A DNA stretch of 64,000 nucleotides from contig QNQO01000531.1 in NCBI GenBank assembly GCA_003290165.1, positions 496,001 through 560,000 of the forward strand, given 5' to 3'. The notes under the pieces were generated by a model, which did no database searches, was not told where the DNA came from, and saw nothing but the letters and a program-made list of their open reading frames with translations. Made by a program: the position numbers and the translations under genes. The DNA is from Berberis thunbergii (lineage: Eukaryota; Streptophyta; Magnoliopsida; Ranunculales; Berberidaceae). Shown here one piece after another: positions 11,898 through 22,079 of this stretch (its first letter is position 1; each line of letters opens with the position of its first letter).

Positions 11898-13292
11898 TGA
11901 TAAGCATATAATGAGATATTTTGTGCCCCTAAATATATGATTGCTAAGTCCAATTATTTAATAAAAATATTTGATTACGTGTATTTTGTAAAAAATCAAG
12001 CACTAATCTCAAATCATACACAAAGTGGGACAACAAGGCTAAGTTCAACAACTAGAAATTCCATTGGAAGTTCACATATGCAATGTCAAAGGCCAATGAT
12101 TTTCAATCCGAAGACCCATGAAGTCAAGTCCACCAAGCACTACCATCTACGGATGTTAAGGAAATCAACATGGAGATTTGGATATCCACATGGCAAATTT
12201 TATAATAGCAAAAAAAAAAAAAAATCTCTACAAACTCCAAAAGTGTTAAGTCAAACTCCATTATCCATTCTCGCATTTTGTACTCCATCACTTCTACACT
12301 CCACCTTATTTTGCTCTTACACTTTTCCTTATTTTACTCCAACACTAATCTTTCCACCCCATTATCCCTACGCATAAATCTCACAATTTTCACCTATAAA
12401 TACCTCATGCTTGAAGTTCATTGGAGACACACTTTTGGAGGAGAGAAATAAGTAGAGTTTGAGATATTGTAAGATTTTAGCTTCTCTTAGTTGTTTTAGC
12501 AGTTTTGTTTAACACCATGAGTGACTTAGGGTCTACCATGAGTGGCTAAACTACACCTTAGGGTGTGGGTGAGCCCATGGGAAGGATGATTCCCAAATAG
12601 TCCACTTGAGTGATATTTTTCCATTTCCATGTATTAGAGAAATATTGTATTAACTTTGTAGGTTGGTTATGTCATGAATCAATGAAGTAAGTTAGATGTC
12701 TTTTGTTTCATATTTGAATTCAATTCAGGTTTCATCTTCTATTTTTCAAGCTCAAACTTATATAATTTTCTATCCACACATTTCTCTAACAAGCCATAAA
12801 GTTTTATGTTTGTATATTATTAGTCTAATTTCACCATGATTTGTTAAATATTAGGCGTTTCATCTAGATGAATTCCTTTTGTGCTTTTAAGTCTTATTTG
12901 ATGCTTAGCTTAGTAGTATTACTTATGCTTGGAACAAGTTGCTCACATTGTTATATCTTCCATCCTAAGGCGAGATGAGAGTCTACCTTAAGATGTGCTA
13001 GTGAAATAGGAAAAGTTGAACTCAAAAGTGGCAAATGGGAGCTATCAATCCCTGGTGGTGATCCCTAAAGCCCTAAGATCTTCTCTTACATTCTCATCTT
13101 AGCCAGATTTTATCGTTGTTCTATCTTAGGATTCTTCATCAAAATGTTTTTTTCTAACTAAGCTAAGTATTATAAGTTGATTTACAAAATTGATTTTCAA
13201 ATATGAACCCTCCTTGTGGGATTCGACCCGTATTTACTAGTTTGTAATTCAATAGATAACTGTGCATTTGCGATAAGCTTTGAGATAAATCA
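11898..13292 (+). repeat. Athila 3' LTR
   Basis: Starts TGATAAGCATAT and ends GATAAATCA. It is longer than the 5' LTR (1395 against 1273 bases) because of at least two indels. CCTATAAATACC near 12391 is the TATA-like word shared with the 5' LTR. Confidence 0.85.
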
Positions 13293-13297
13293 CTCCA

Positions 13298-13600
13298 CAT
13301 ATCGCGACATAAGTAAGTCTAGCGCTAGTAGTTGTGGCCATGTCAAACCTAACTAGTTTCCCCACACAACTTGCAATGTACCCCAATCCTGCACTACTCC
13401 ACATACAAGTAGGAACATTATAGCGATGAAGCCAAATAGGAATAAAATTTATTGGTCTGTAAACTCATTCTAGTTACCAAATAGGTGACTCCATGTCTTG
13501 GGAGTGCAAAGAGTTAGTAGAACCTGGTTCAGAAGGTTGTTGTATGGATCGAGTTTGATTTTCTCTATGAGTGGAGTACAAAGCTGGTGACCGTGAATGA
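13298..13600 (-). pseudogene. LINE ORF1, DUF4283 N-terminal part, inverted
   Basis: The minus strand reads FIPIWLHRYNVPTCMWSS, then AGLGYIASCVGKLVRFD, then RLTYVAIC. This is the conserved core of the DUF4283 domain of plant L1 ORF1. The frame stops exactly at the Athila TSD and resumes at 1445. Upstream codons toward about 13600 are degenerate. The inversion breakpoint against ORF2 lies somewhere in 13560-13750. Confidence 0.8.
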
Positions 13601-13744
13601 GCATCTCCTTGGCTATTTTCTAGGGAAAATGGTTCGATCTTTGCCTCTCCTCATCGCAAGAGGCCGGAGGAGGCCATACCCAAAAAAGCAAACTTACTTC
13701 AAATGCAGCGTAGTGGAACCCTCAAGTTTTTCAAACTACTATTT

Positions 13745-14066
13745 TGAGTATGATTGATTAGTCTATTCAAATGAGTTTCCATCGTATGACTAACGATGCT
13801 AATATGTTCTGGACTATGGTTTATGCAAAAAACAAAACAAAAAAACCGGGGAACCTTTATGTGGCGAGCTGAAGGCCATTGCTAGTAGTATGACAGGGCT
13901 CTGAGCAGTGGTGGGAGATTTTAATTGCCCCTTAGCAGCAACGAGAGATTTGCTAGAAATCCCATCACTATTAGGGACACATAAGAAATGAGATAGTGCA
14001 TGTATGTTGGGGAGTAGCAGGATATCAAGGCAACTGGTTAGTTCTTCACTTGGTCAAACAGAAGCT
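13745..14066 (+). pseudogene. LINE ORF2 endonuclease, first part
   Basis: Plus-strand frames give TNDANMFWTMVYAKN, then a degenerate W.VVGDFN-like segment (QWWEILIAP, frame-disturbed) and GQFFTW-like residues ending in TWSNR. These are the exo_endo_phos (APE-type) endonuclease motifs of plant L1. The frame is cut by the CACTA insertion at the codons for NRS and continues at 24196 with SNNRVLSK. Confidence 0.72.
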
Positions 14067-14084
14067 CACTACACCAAAAATGGC

Positions 14085-14265
14085 CATTAGCAACGGTTTT
14101 AAACCGTAGGGGAAACCCATTGGCACGACTTAGAACCGTGGGCTATAGGGGCGTCGCTAAATCCTGTGGCAAGTCCTAGCCACGGTTATAAACCGTTGCA
14201 AAGGCTTTAGCCACGGTTTTAAGCTGTGGCAACAGTTAGCCACGGTTTTTAGCCGTGGCAAATTT
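14085..14265. repeat. CACTA subterminal repeats, left end
   Basis: Six or so copies of a palindromic word close to CCACGGTTTTAAACCGTGG, in both orientations and spaced about 20-40 bases. A poly-T run follows. They are inferred transposase-binding sites. Confidence 0.8.
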
Positions 14266-14567
14266 TTTTTTTTGGTTTTTTTTTGGTCACCGTGTTAAGC
14301 CAATGCCGTTCTACTGACATTTTGACCCACTATAAGCCAATAAATAAGTGATCAAAGTCAGGTCACATGGAACAAATATATTGATCCCACTTCATACCAT
14401 GGGACTAAATATTTTGGTACTTCTGGGTGTGAATAAGAGAAGAGTGAATCAATATCAATTTGGTTCCATTGACCATCAACTGGAGTAATTTTGATTTTCG
14501 ATACAGTTTATTGATGACAAACATCATGTACAAATCAGGAAATACAAATTAAACCATCCACCTCGGA

Positions 14568-14675
14568 TTTATTACATTACACAACAATATCATCCTTACT
14601 AGCAGTATTACGTACAAACACATTAAAATTAAGTAAAGTCAACAGCTTGGTGCAGCCAAATCATCAGCTTGTTTT
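14568..14675 (-). other. Possible terminal exon and poly(A) signal of the CACTA transcript
   Basis: On the minus strand an acceptor-like TTTCTCTTGCAG ends at 14676. The next codons read KQADDLAAPSC and a stop at 14639-14641. An AATAAA word sits at 14568-14573. This would end a transcript started at the right end of the element. I do not recognise the short peptide. It is an inference without transcript evidence. Confidence 0.4.
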
Positions 14676-15548
14676 CTGCAAGAGAAAAAAAACAGGAGAA
14701 TCTTAGTATTCAGACTGTCAAACATGCACCAATTTTATCATTGTCATAAGATTACTCTCTAAGACTAATGAGACATGCTAGGATATTGAGCCAACTACAG
14801 TATAAATAATGACAACATCAGCTCATTGCAGTTACGAGGTTTTCCACTTATTTGCCAAATTAGTTATCAAATGATCTGAAAGACTACGTCTTCAATTCAC
14901 CTTGTATGTACACTAGCTCAGCTGGAAGCATTATATGCCCACAACATCAAGGTATGACAACAATGAAGTGAAAATGCAGGAAATGCGATTTTCTTATTCC
15001 TAAGAATGCATAATAAGAAGTGACTAAAAAGTTCCAATGCCAAAGCAAATTGAAACCTACAAAGGCATAGTCGCAATCACTTGCAGACTTGCTAATAGAC
15101 CTGCTAACCAACCCAAACTTGCAGATTACCATCCAGACTTGCAAACATAGCATTACTTGCATGCTCTTGTATTCTTCAAAAGACCCTCAATGTTTTGCTG
15201 ATTTAAATCTCTTCCTTGTGTAAGTATATCGACAGAAGGTCTATCAGACTACTATCATCATATACCCTATCCCTAGACCTGACTATCATCATATACCCTA
15301 TCATCAACTTCTGCCTTGATCAGATGCAACTTCCGAAATTAAATAATCCAATAGAATAAACACTATAATCATCGGATTTGTATACATGAAGTATAATGGC
15401 AAAAAGAATAGCTAGAAAATGAAAAAAATATCAGTCTCTCTGACTGCTAGTGCTGGGAAAGAAGACAAGCCAGTTTCTACATTGGATTGGACACCGTCTA
15501 GGCCAATCATACATGGTAAAAGCAGTAGGAAATGGAAAAAGCACTTAC

Positions 15549-15899
15549 AGCTGTCTTTTCAAGTGCCTTTGCGAGCAGCTCCAGTGCTGAAAGGCCAGAT
15601 GAACTCAGAAGATCTTCAGCTGCAAACTTAAATGCTGGAACCACACTGCATTTTAAGGTTGCTTAAATATATGCAAGAAATGATTTTTAATTATAATAAG
15701 CAATCATCTATTACTAGTAATATAAAATACCTATCAGAGACTTTATTGATTGCTTCAGCTGCATCAAAGCCAACAACCTTTGCAACATCAGCTGGCTGAG
15801 GAGCAGATACATGCTCAAACTTAACACCAGAGTCTCTTTCAATCCTAGAAATGTTTGATCGCCTCAGATCATATAACATCACAGCAACCCCAATATTGG
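15549..15899 (-). pseudogene. Captured fragment of DEAD-box RNA helicase RH7-like gene (2 exons)
   Basis: Exon 15731-15899 encodes NIGVAVMLYD, RRSNISRIERDSGVKFEH and APQPADVAKVVG. Exon 15549-15645 encodes VVPAFKFAAEDLLSSSGLSA and LELLAKALEKTA. These are the C-terminal end of the helicase core and the following GUCT-type region of plant RH7/PRH75 nucleolar helicases. Splice sites are intact (acceptor GGCAG, donor GTATTT, acceptor ATGCAG, donor GTAAGT), so genomic DNA rather than cDNA was captured. All helicase catalytic motifs upstream are missing. Confidence 0.85.
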
Positions 15900-16147
15900 C
15901 TGCCATAGACTGCAGAGCTGACATCAAATCCACTGCCCACTTTTCCTTGATTTTGGAAGTGGTGGGTGTTGTATGGTACTAGACTTCATCTAGCAAAATC
16001 ATGAGAGGGATTTCTTTCGATTCATTGTATGCCAAGCAGCCTTATCTATGTATCTATTCAATATGTTTCCCCTCATCAATAAATTTGAACCTTTGGGGAA
16101 AAAAATAAAAATGAAAATTTGGATATTTGAAGAGAATGTAAAGGTAC

Positions 16148-16281
16148 CTGATTCCGGTATGAATAGAAATAATTGGATCCAATAATCGATGATTTCTGAA
16201 CAGGTACTAAACTTCCGTCATCAGAAGTGGTAGCCAAAACAGCACGAGAATCACCAACATTTGCTATGATAATGAGCTCGC
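16148..16281 (-). pseudogene. Captured exon of a PP2C-type protein phosphatase
   Basis: Following a CATAG acceptor, the frame reads GELIIIANVGDSRAVLAT and then DDGSLVPVQ. GDSRAV is the conserved core motif of plant PP2C phosphatases. Residues after VPVQ do not resemble the family, so the capture junction may lie near 16190. The exon-like segment ends at a GTACC donor near 16148. Metal-binding aspartates elsewhere in the enzyme are absent. Confidence 0.75.
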
Positions 16282-16865
16282 CCTATGACAACACAGGTTT
16301 CATACTAGTTATACATAATGCTCAACAAATGATCATTCATAAACTAATTATAATCAGAACTTACACGAATTTACAATATACATGAATTTATAATGTAGAA
16401 CTTACGGTAAACCTATCATACCCAAAAACACAAGCTATAGCTTCTTGCATATGATGTGATAGCGGCATGTCCACCATTACGTAAAATCAATAGAGTGGCA
16501 GCAGTTCAACCTCTTGCATGGTCCACAAAGGTTGCCAGTCAAGAGTTCCAAATGTTACAATGAATACATATTTCATGACCATATGACTTTAACAAGTTCA
16601 CGTGAATGGGCAAACTGGATAGTTGCATGAGAGGTTCAAAAAAAGTACAGAACTCATGCAAAAAAATGATCTGTTTCATGAAAAGATTTAGGCTGCCTGG
16701 CCAATGATCCAGGCAAAGCTACCTCTTCCTAGACAGGCTTAGGCATTGACTCTCATAGATATTAAGTAGTCAAATGAAAAAGTTGGAAACTATGAGGATA
16801 GAATAAAAAGAAAGAGTAAAAAAAACATAATACTTCAACACACAAGAAATACATTGACAAATCAC

Positions 16866-17150
16866 CTGCACTGTCTTCCCAAGACCCATCTCATCAGCCA
16901 AAATCCCATTTAGCTTATTGTTATACAAAGATAGCATCCATTGCAACCCAACCTACAAATACAGAGGACTAGTCAACTCGAAATACCTACATTGAGCAAA
17001 AGAAATAAGAAATGACTAAAAATGAATAAAAACCCAACAAAACTAAAGAGGTTGCAACCCACAAGCTGATAATCTCGCAAAGTCCTAGCACGTAGCATGG
17101 AAGGTTGTCTAATGACCTTCTCATTCACACCATGAGCAAGATTATAATAT
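16866..17150 (-). pseudogene. Captured fragment of BRAHMA-type SNF2 ATPase gene (2 exons)
   Basis: Exon 17063-17150 encodes YYNLAHGVNEKVIRQPSML and TLRDYQL. Exon 16866-16952 encodes [13 protein letters not shown] then [16 protein letters not shown], ending at a GTGAT donor. This is the start of the SNF2 helicase domain with Walker A motif DEMGLGKT, closest to plant BRM. The intron between the exons keeps GT and AG. The rest of the ATPase and the bromodomain are absent, so no remodelling function is expected. Confidence 0.9.
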
Positions 17151-17489
17151 CTAGTGAGAAAAATACAAAACAGAAATCAGCCCAGAGAAGTACAACAAAT
17201 TCAGAGTTGATCAATTTTTACAAGAGTATATATGGTGAGTGTGCTGGTGTGAAATGAGAGGCGTGGAGAGTGCAATGGAGTGAACTTTTCACCTAAGAAC
17301 TTGTAAAAAGAACACAAGATTGGTGGAGGTTGTTGATTTACATTCTTAGGGGTATAGGTCTCAAGGACATAAAAGATTCTTAGAGATGAAAAAGATGGGA
17401 TGTTCTCTGTGGCCCTCCATGTCTTTCATTGCTTTTCATTTCCTTGGCTGATGGTTTTGTGGGTGGGGGTGGAGCCATAAGTTTCTTAC

Positions 17490-17626
17490 CCATTAGATCC
17501 ATAACATACTGAACTTCATCAGGTCGCCGTCTGAAATTGTCAATGGCGACATTGTCACATACTTCAACCCCATTTCATAGCAGTACTTGAGTAGGGACAT
17601 GAGAGCCAAAAAACCAACATTGTGAC
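17490..17626 (-). pseudogene. Captured exon of a cis-prenyltransferase
   Basis: The exon starts after GGGCAG. It reads GHNVGFLALMSLLKYCYEMG then LKYVT, and in a shifted frame AIDNFRRRPDEVQYVMDLM up to a GTAAG donor. These match conserved regions of plant dehydrodolichyl diphosphate synthase, which makes polyprenols in the ER. A small deletion in the FSxxNF region shifts the frame. Only one exon is present. Confidence 0.8.
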
Positions 17627-17899
17627 CTGCCCTTCTCTAAGTGGATTTCTATTTGAGTACAAGATCTAATAAAATTATACCAAAACCCCATTGCCTCATA
17701 TAGATATTAACACAAAAACACAGAATCTAAGCAAAATAAGGAAAACCCATCAACAAAAACTGAAACTTAAGAGACTCCATTAAAAGAAAAGATCAATTAT
17801 TGCAAAAAAAAAATATTGTTCGAGTATCTGGAGTTGAGGAAGTTAAAGTTGTTGAGCTTTTATGGTTCACTTGAGCTGATTTGAAGAAACAACAATTAC

Positions 17900-18050
17900 C
17901 CATACTTGCTTGACCTTTCTTCTTCCCTCCTTTTTGTTGATTCTACTCCCAAGTTGCACAAACAATCAAACAGATCAATTGCGAAGCCCTCATTGGCAGG
18001 AGGTGCAAAAACCATACGTTGTCGTTTGATTTTCCAATTTTGCTGCAATC
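17900..18050 (-). other. Unrecognised exon-like segment in the CACTA element
   Basis: A minus-strand open stretch bounded by an acceptor-like CTGAACAG and donor-like GGGTAATT. It contains KRQRMVFAPPANEGFAIDLF and DCLCNLGVES. I do not recognise it. By position among nine captured fragments in the same orientation it is probably another captured exon. Confidence 0.4.
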
Positions 18051-18227
18051 TGTTCAGTTGTTGAAAAAAGTTGATGAACAATGTCAATAAATAAGTAATC
18101 ATAGTCACACGCGGCATGTAATTAGACGACAGACACGTTGGAATAGGATACCCCATCACAGTTTCATCATCAGAGACATGTAACAAAAGAGAAATGAACA
18201 ATGAAGATAAAGAGTTTGAGATGATAC

Positions 18228-18719
18228 CTAAAGAATGATTCTTGAACTAGGTTAGATGGCCACCACATGTAAGGAGAATCAACACGAAACTTTCTGAATA
18301 GGCCAGCCCATCCGTAACCAAGCATCTATTCTCCATCAAGAATCGACAAAAGACTAATTTCAAAATGAATACATAATTTGATCTATTCATCTAGTTAACA
18401 TGGGTGAAAAATGAAGCTTCAGAGTTGCACTGAAATTCATAGTTTGAATCTCAACATTTACATGCAGGGACATGTCTAAAGATGTAAGAATTTCGATGAG
18501 ATCGTAATGGATCAATTTATCAAGTTCATGATAATCAGGCTGTTAGACGAACCTGCTCAATTGGGCAATCATTCACTTCTTCATCTGTATACAAAGATTA
18601 GAACTTCAGTTAAAATGACATTTACAACAAATAGTTGACGCAAGTTTGGCAACTGAAGTGACTTGACCTGAAATTTCAGCTTTCGGAGTCACTGTATCCA
18701 GCTTCTCTGCACCATTCAT
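18228..18719 (-). pseudogene. Captured fragment of an oligopeptide transporter (OPT) gene
   Basis: Exon 18668-18719 begins with a likely start codon (MNGAEKLDTVTPKAEIS). A second piece near 18535-18584 encodes DEEVNDCPIEQVRL, the conserved N-terminal OPT signature. Exon 18228-18325 encodes [20 protein letters not shown] and [11 protein letters not shown], from a membrane-proximal loop of OPT family peptide/H+ symporters. Donors and acceptors are present, but the exons between the second and third pieces are missing, so the fragment was internally deleted. Confidence 0.85.
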
Positions 18720-19424
18720 CCTTCAAAAGTTTTGGACTCAATGAAGTTATTTTGATGAGTCTGCAGTCATGTCTGATAGTAATGTTATCAAACCTGCATA
18801 AAAAAAATCATTTTCAGGCAAATAACCCTATCAACCTGCAAATCTGCCATGAACTCAGCTCAACCTGCAACCTGAAAGCGCCGTTTCAGCGTTGCAAGAA
18901 GTGTGCAAGTCATTCACAAACAATACCAGTATGGGTGACAAGTCATTCACAATTCATTAAACCTACAAGTTGGGAATAGTCGATGTTCTGCGTTGAAATA
19001 AGCATGCAAGTTGCTGAGACACTTCACATTAAAATTATCACGTATTAGAATGATCTTCAAGCTGGATCGAGAGGATATATAGCATTGTCATATGAATATT
19101 CACAAACTCTGCAGGGTCCAGTTAATGGTGGAACAAAAGCATAAATGCATTCATTATATTCCTTTTCTTTGACAAAAGCATAAATGTATTCATTCATATT
19201 CATACTACGATATACTTCAGTATGAACTGATAACGTTGTTCACACATTTTGTTGATCACTTATCTCAAACCTGATTTAGTGTAGTGACCTCGAAGACGCT
19301 TTGGTGCTATTTCAACTACAAAATCAGGTACCAGTTTATCCATTTACATATGTCATAATGTTTAAAATCATAAATTTTCTCACCATTTTGTCTACAACTA
19401 ATAGAAAAGATTAAAAAAGACTTG

Positions 19425-19862
19425 CCACATAGGAAATACTCCCATTTCGTATCCTGTGGATAGTCTTCCAAAGTCAAGTGCCAGAGCTCCCTATGAAAAG
19501 GTTTAAACATGCATGGAAATGTTGGAACATATTTGACGAGGAAAAGCTTATAAATTTTAGAAATGAAATACACATTATTGAGAATAAACAGAGTACAGAT
19601 GAAGCAAACCTGTGCAAAGTATATGGCAAGCCATCTTGCAACACAAAAAGCAACTGATGTTCTCATTGCCTGTGCCCCATTTCAAAAAAGAAGCGATGAC
19701 TTGAGTATCTTAGTAACACAAAAAGTCCCATTCAGGTTAGTGTTGAATACAAAGGACTATAGATTTCCTTACCTCCTTTCGGCTTATGAAATCAGCTATT
19801 GGCCCACTTGTAATTGCACCGATCATTGCACTAATTGTCAACATGGAGCCAAAGACAGAGTA
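19425..19862 (-). pseudogene. Captured fragment of an ERD6-like sugar transporter gene (3 exons)
   Basis: Exon 19773-19862 encodes YSVFGSMLTISAMIGAITSG and PIADFISRKE. Exon 19610-19669 encodes AMRTSVAFCVARWLAIYFAQ. Exon from 19490 encodes GALALDFGRLSTGYEMGVF. Together they cover transmembrane segments 2-4 and the GR[KR] loop of major-facilitator hexose transporters of the ERD6-like group on the tonoplast. The usual GRRG-type loop reads SRKE. Introns keep consensus borders except the last donor, which looks like a GC donor. Confidence 0.85.
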
Positions 19863-20603
19863 CTGGGTAGGAAAGAAAATGTCAATGTTAAGAAGTGTAG
19901 AATACATGACTAGAACTTGTTCCTCCACAAACATTATGGTCAACATATTTAAAACTATGTTTCAAATATAAACCACTATGATTAACAAATGCATCATCCC
20001 CAACTATTGGGATCAGTGACAAAGATCCTCTTTGTTGCCCCTATCTTCAGGTATTCATAAAAATTTAGTCGAGTCTTCTCATTAGTGTTACCATCTTCCA
20101 TCCTTTATTGGCCCTGGATAATTCGGAAAGGAACATTTTTCATGTTCTTGGGCTAAATGGTGGGATTCCCATTTCTGAATAAGGTCAAAGAGAGATTTTA
20201 GTTCATATCATTACATGAAAAACTTGGTAACAAGTATATTTGTCAAAAGTAGGATTTCTTTACTGGGAAGAACACATCCCCAAATCTGAAGAACTCTTTA
20301 CAATCACTGAGTAAAAATACTGTAAACAAACCTCTGACAATGATAGATTAAAATCTTCCCTTATAGCAGCTTGAGTAGGCGAAAAAATAACCCGCCTACA
20401 AAATCAATAACTAAGCTCAGAAAAGCAACACAGAACACCAAACATCAGCATTTGAAAACACTAGACTATGGAGGCAAAGAGATCACTTGAAGACTGGTCA
20501 CTTACACAACTCTAAGAATTATATGACACAGTACTGCAAGGTCAAACTAACAAGCAACATGTTGACATCCAATTTAAGTAACATAAAATTCATAGTTTTG
20601 TAC

Positions 20604-21082
20604 CGAGAGAACTTTTTTCCATAGAGGAGATTGATTCAAACTCAACAAATCCAAAGCAGAAACCCTGTTGATGTGCAGATAGTAACACAGAATAAATGCC
20701 ATCATAGGGAAATGTAAGCCTGGAGAGAATATTTTGGAGCTAAAAGTAAATAATACCTTGTTACTTCTAATTTGTACACCATTTGGCTTGATATCCCCGA
20801 ATTCATTGAACTCCTTCTCAACTTGTGCAACAGTTACAGTAAGAGGCAAACTCTGGATATAGATTGAATGACCTTCAGCTGTTTGAAATGTGAAACAACT
20901 TATTAGAATATAGTAAGTCAAAGTACTAGAAAAACAAAGTAGTAAACGAATAACAGATTTATGAAAATGCCAACTGGATCCACACTTGAAATACCAATTA
21001 GCATACACATATAAAGGTAATATGAAAAGCAAACTACCTTCTTCTGGATGGGAGCTCTCAGAAGCATTGTTATTACTAGCCT
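20604..21082 (-). pseudogene. Captured fragment of a G3BP-like NTF2/RRM gene (3 exons)
   Basis: The upstream exon, ending at 21038, encodes NNNASESSHPEEG, an acidic linker. Exon 20757-20878 encodes EGHSIYIQSLPLTVTVAQVE and FGDIKPNGVQIRSNK. Exon 20604-20664 encodes GFCFGFVEFESISSMEKSS. These are RNP2 and RNP1 of the RRM in plant Ras-GAP SH3-binding-protein-like factors, linked to stress granules. Splice borders are consensus. The NTF2-like domain is absent. Confidence 0.85.
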
Positions 21083-21139
21083 ACACACTTGTTCCTCCTA
21101 TTACATAGTAATAGAGCATGTTTCACTTTACTTATAAGC

Positions 21140-21669
21140 AAAAATATTAAGAGAAACCGTGAGCCTCCAGAAAAATGATTTCTCAGTCCCTTAGCAAGAT
21201 TCCCAATAGCTTGTATAGCTTCAACTGCAACAGCTATGTTCACATCCATAATAAGCTGCAAGCAAAAAGGTATACCTAAATTAATGAAGTTAGAAATTTC
21301 CAAAGCGGTTGATTTTGGAGGGAGGTTATGGAGACGGGATTATCTATACACAAATTTAATGGATTTTAAATTTCCTAATCACGTCAACGGTGTCTTAGTA
21401 CGAATTTTGATGAATCCATTCATATATATATGTTGCTCATTACTTATACATCAATATACAGTAAAACCCTATAGCTACTCTCTAAAATAAGAAGAATAAA
21501 CAGAGACAAACAACAACAATAACATAACACAAAAAAGGTACCTTATGTGTGACATAGGGTCTAAACTAAATGAGAAAAGTTCATACCTTCTTAAGAATTC
21601 TACCAACTTCACTGATATCACCAGGAGCTATTCTTTTTGTTGAAGAAAGCTTTGTAAGCTCTGACACAG
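21140..21669 (-). pseudogene. Captured fragment of MOR1/XMAP215-type gene (2 exons)
   Basis: Exon 21597-21669 encodes AVSELTKLSSTKRIAPGDIS then EVGRILKK. Exon from 21255 encodes LIMDVNIAVAVEAIQAIGN then LAKGLRNHFSGGSRFLL. This is part of one TOG domain of MOR1, the plant microtubule polymerase. Downstream of RFLL the similarity ends. The intron between the two exons is about 340 bp with good borders. One TOG fragment cannot act alone. Confidence 0.88.
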
Positions 21670-21704
21670 CTGAAAATTGAAACACTTGAATATACCTTTA
21701 TTAA

Positions 21705-22069
21705 GGTCAGAGCTGAAAGCTTTAGGCCAGTCATATCCAGAACCTTCACACAAGTGCCAATATGCCGCCCATATTTTTTGGTTGCATTAGGCTGAAGAAG
21801 TAGATATTAGTTAAGACATTATACTCACCAAGAGTATGCACTTGTAAACATTATACTCACCAAAACAACGCGATCTTTGTATTCATTAATTTGGATGTGT
21901 GACTGGACATAATAGTGTACCTAGAAAGGAAATCATACCAACAATCATCTAAGGCTCACTTCTCAAATTAGGTGGAGATCTACATGAAGGAACATGTTAA
22001 GACACTAATTCTTACCGAAGCTTTGTCGATTGTGCTTTGTCCCACACCAATAGCAAATACGGGAAGACC
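21705..22069 (-). pseudogene. Captured fragment of a SEC14-like lipid-transfer gene (3 exons)
   Basis: Exon 22016-22069 encodes GLPVFAIGVGQSTIDKAS. Exon 21861-21920 encodes VHYYVQSHIQINEYKDRVVL. The exon from 21791 encodes PNATKKYGRHIGTCVKVLDM and TGLKLSAL. They match consecutive exons of plant CRAL-TRIO/SEC14 phosphatidylinositol-transfer proteins of the HIQxNEYRDRV type. All internal splice sites are consensus. This is the most upstream recognised fragment in transcription order. Confidence 0.85.
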
Positions 22070-22079
22070 CTGTCAAAAA

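Larger units (their letters stand above)
1446..13292 (+). mobile_element. Athila-type Ty3/gypsy LTR retrotransposon, degenerate
   Basis: An 11.8-kb element with two similar LTRs, a tRNA-Asp-type primer site, and gag, protease, RT, RNase H and integrase in gypsy order. The flanking TSD is CTACA (1441-1445) and CTCCA (13293-13297), one mismatch. Removing the element restores the LINE ORF1 codons for ICVEVKATKD, which fixes the borders independently. Stops and frameshifts break every domain. The LTRs are visibly diverged and differ by indels of tens of bases, so the insertion is not recent. No env-like ORF is seen downstream of pol. Confidence 0.88.

Noticed and set aside
15549..22069. Possible functional BRM, MOR1, PP2C, OPT or helicase genes
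   Set aside because: Each is only one to three exons of a much longer gene, all inside CACTA ends, so they are captured fragments and not genes in place.
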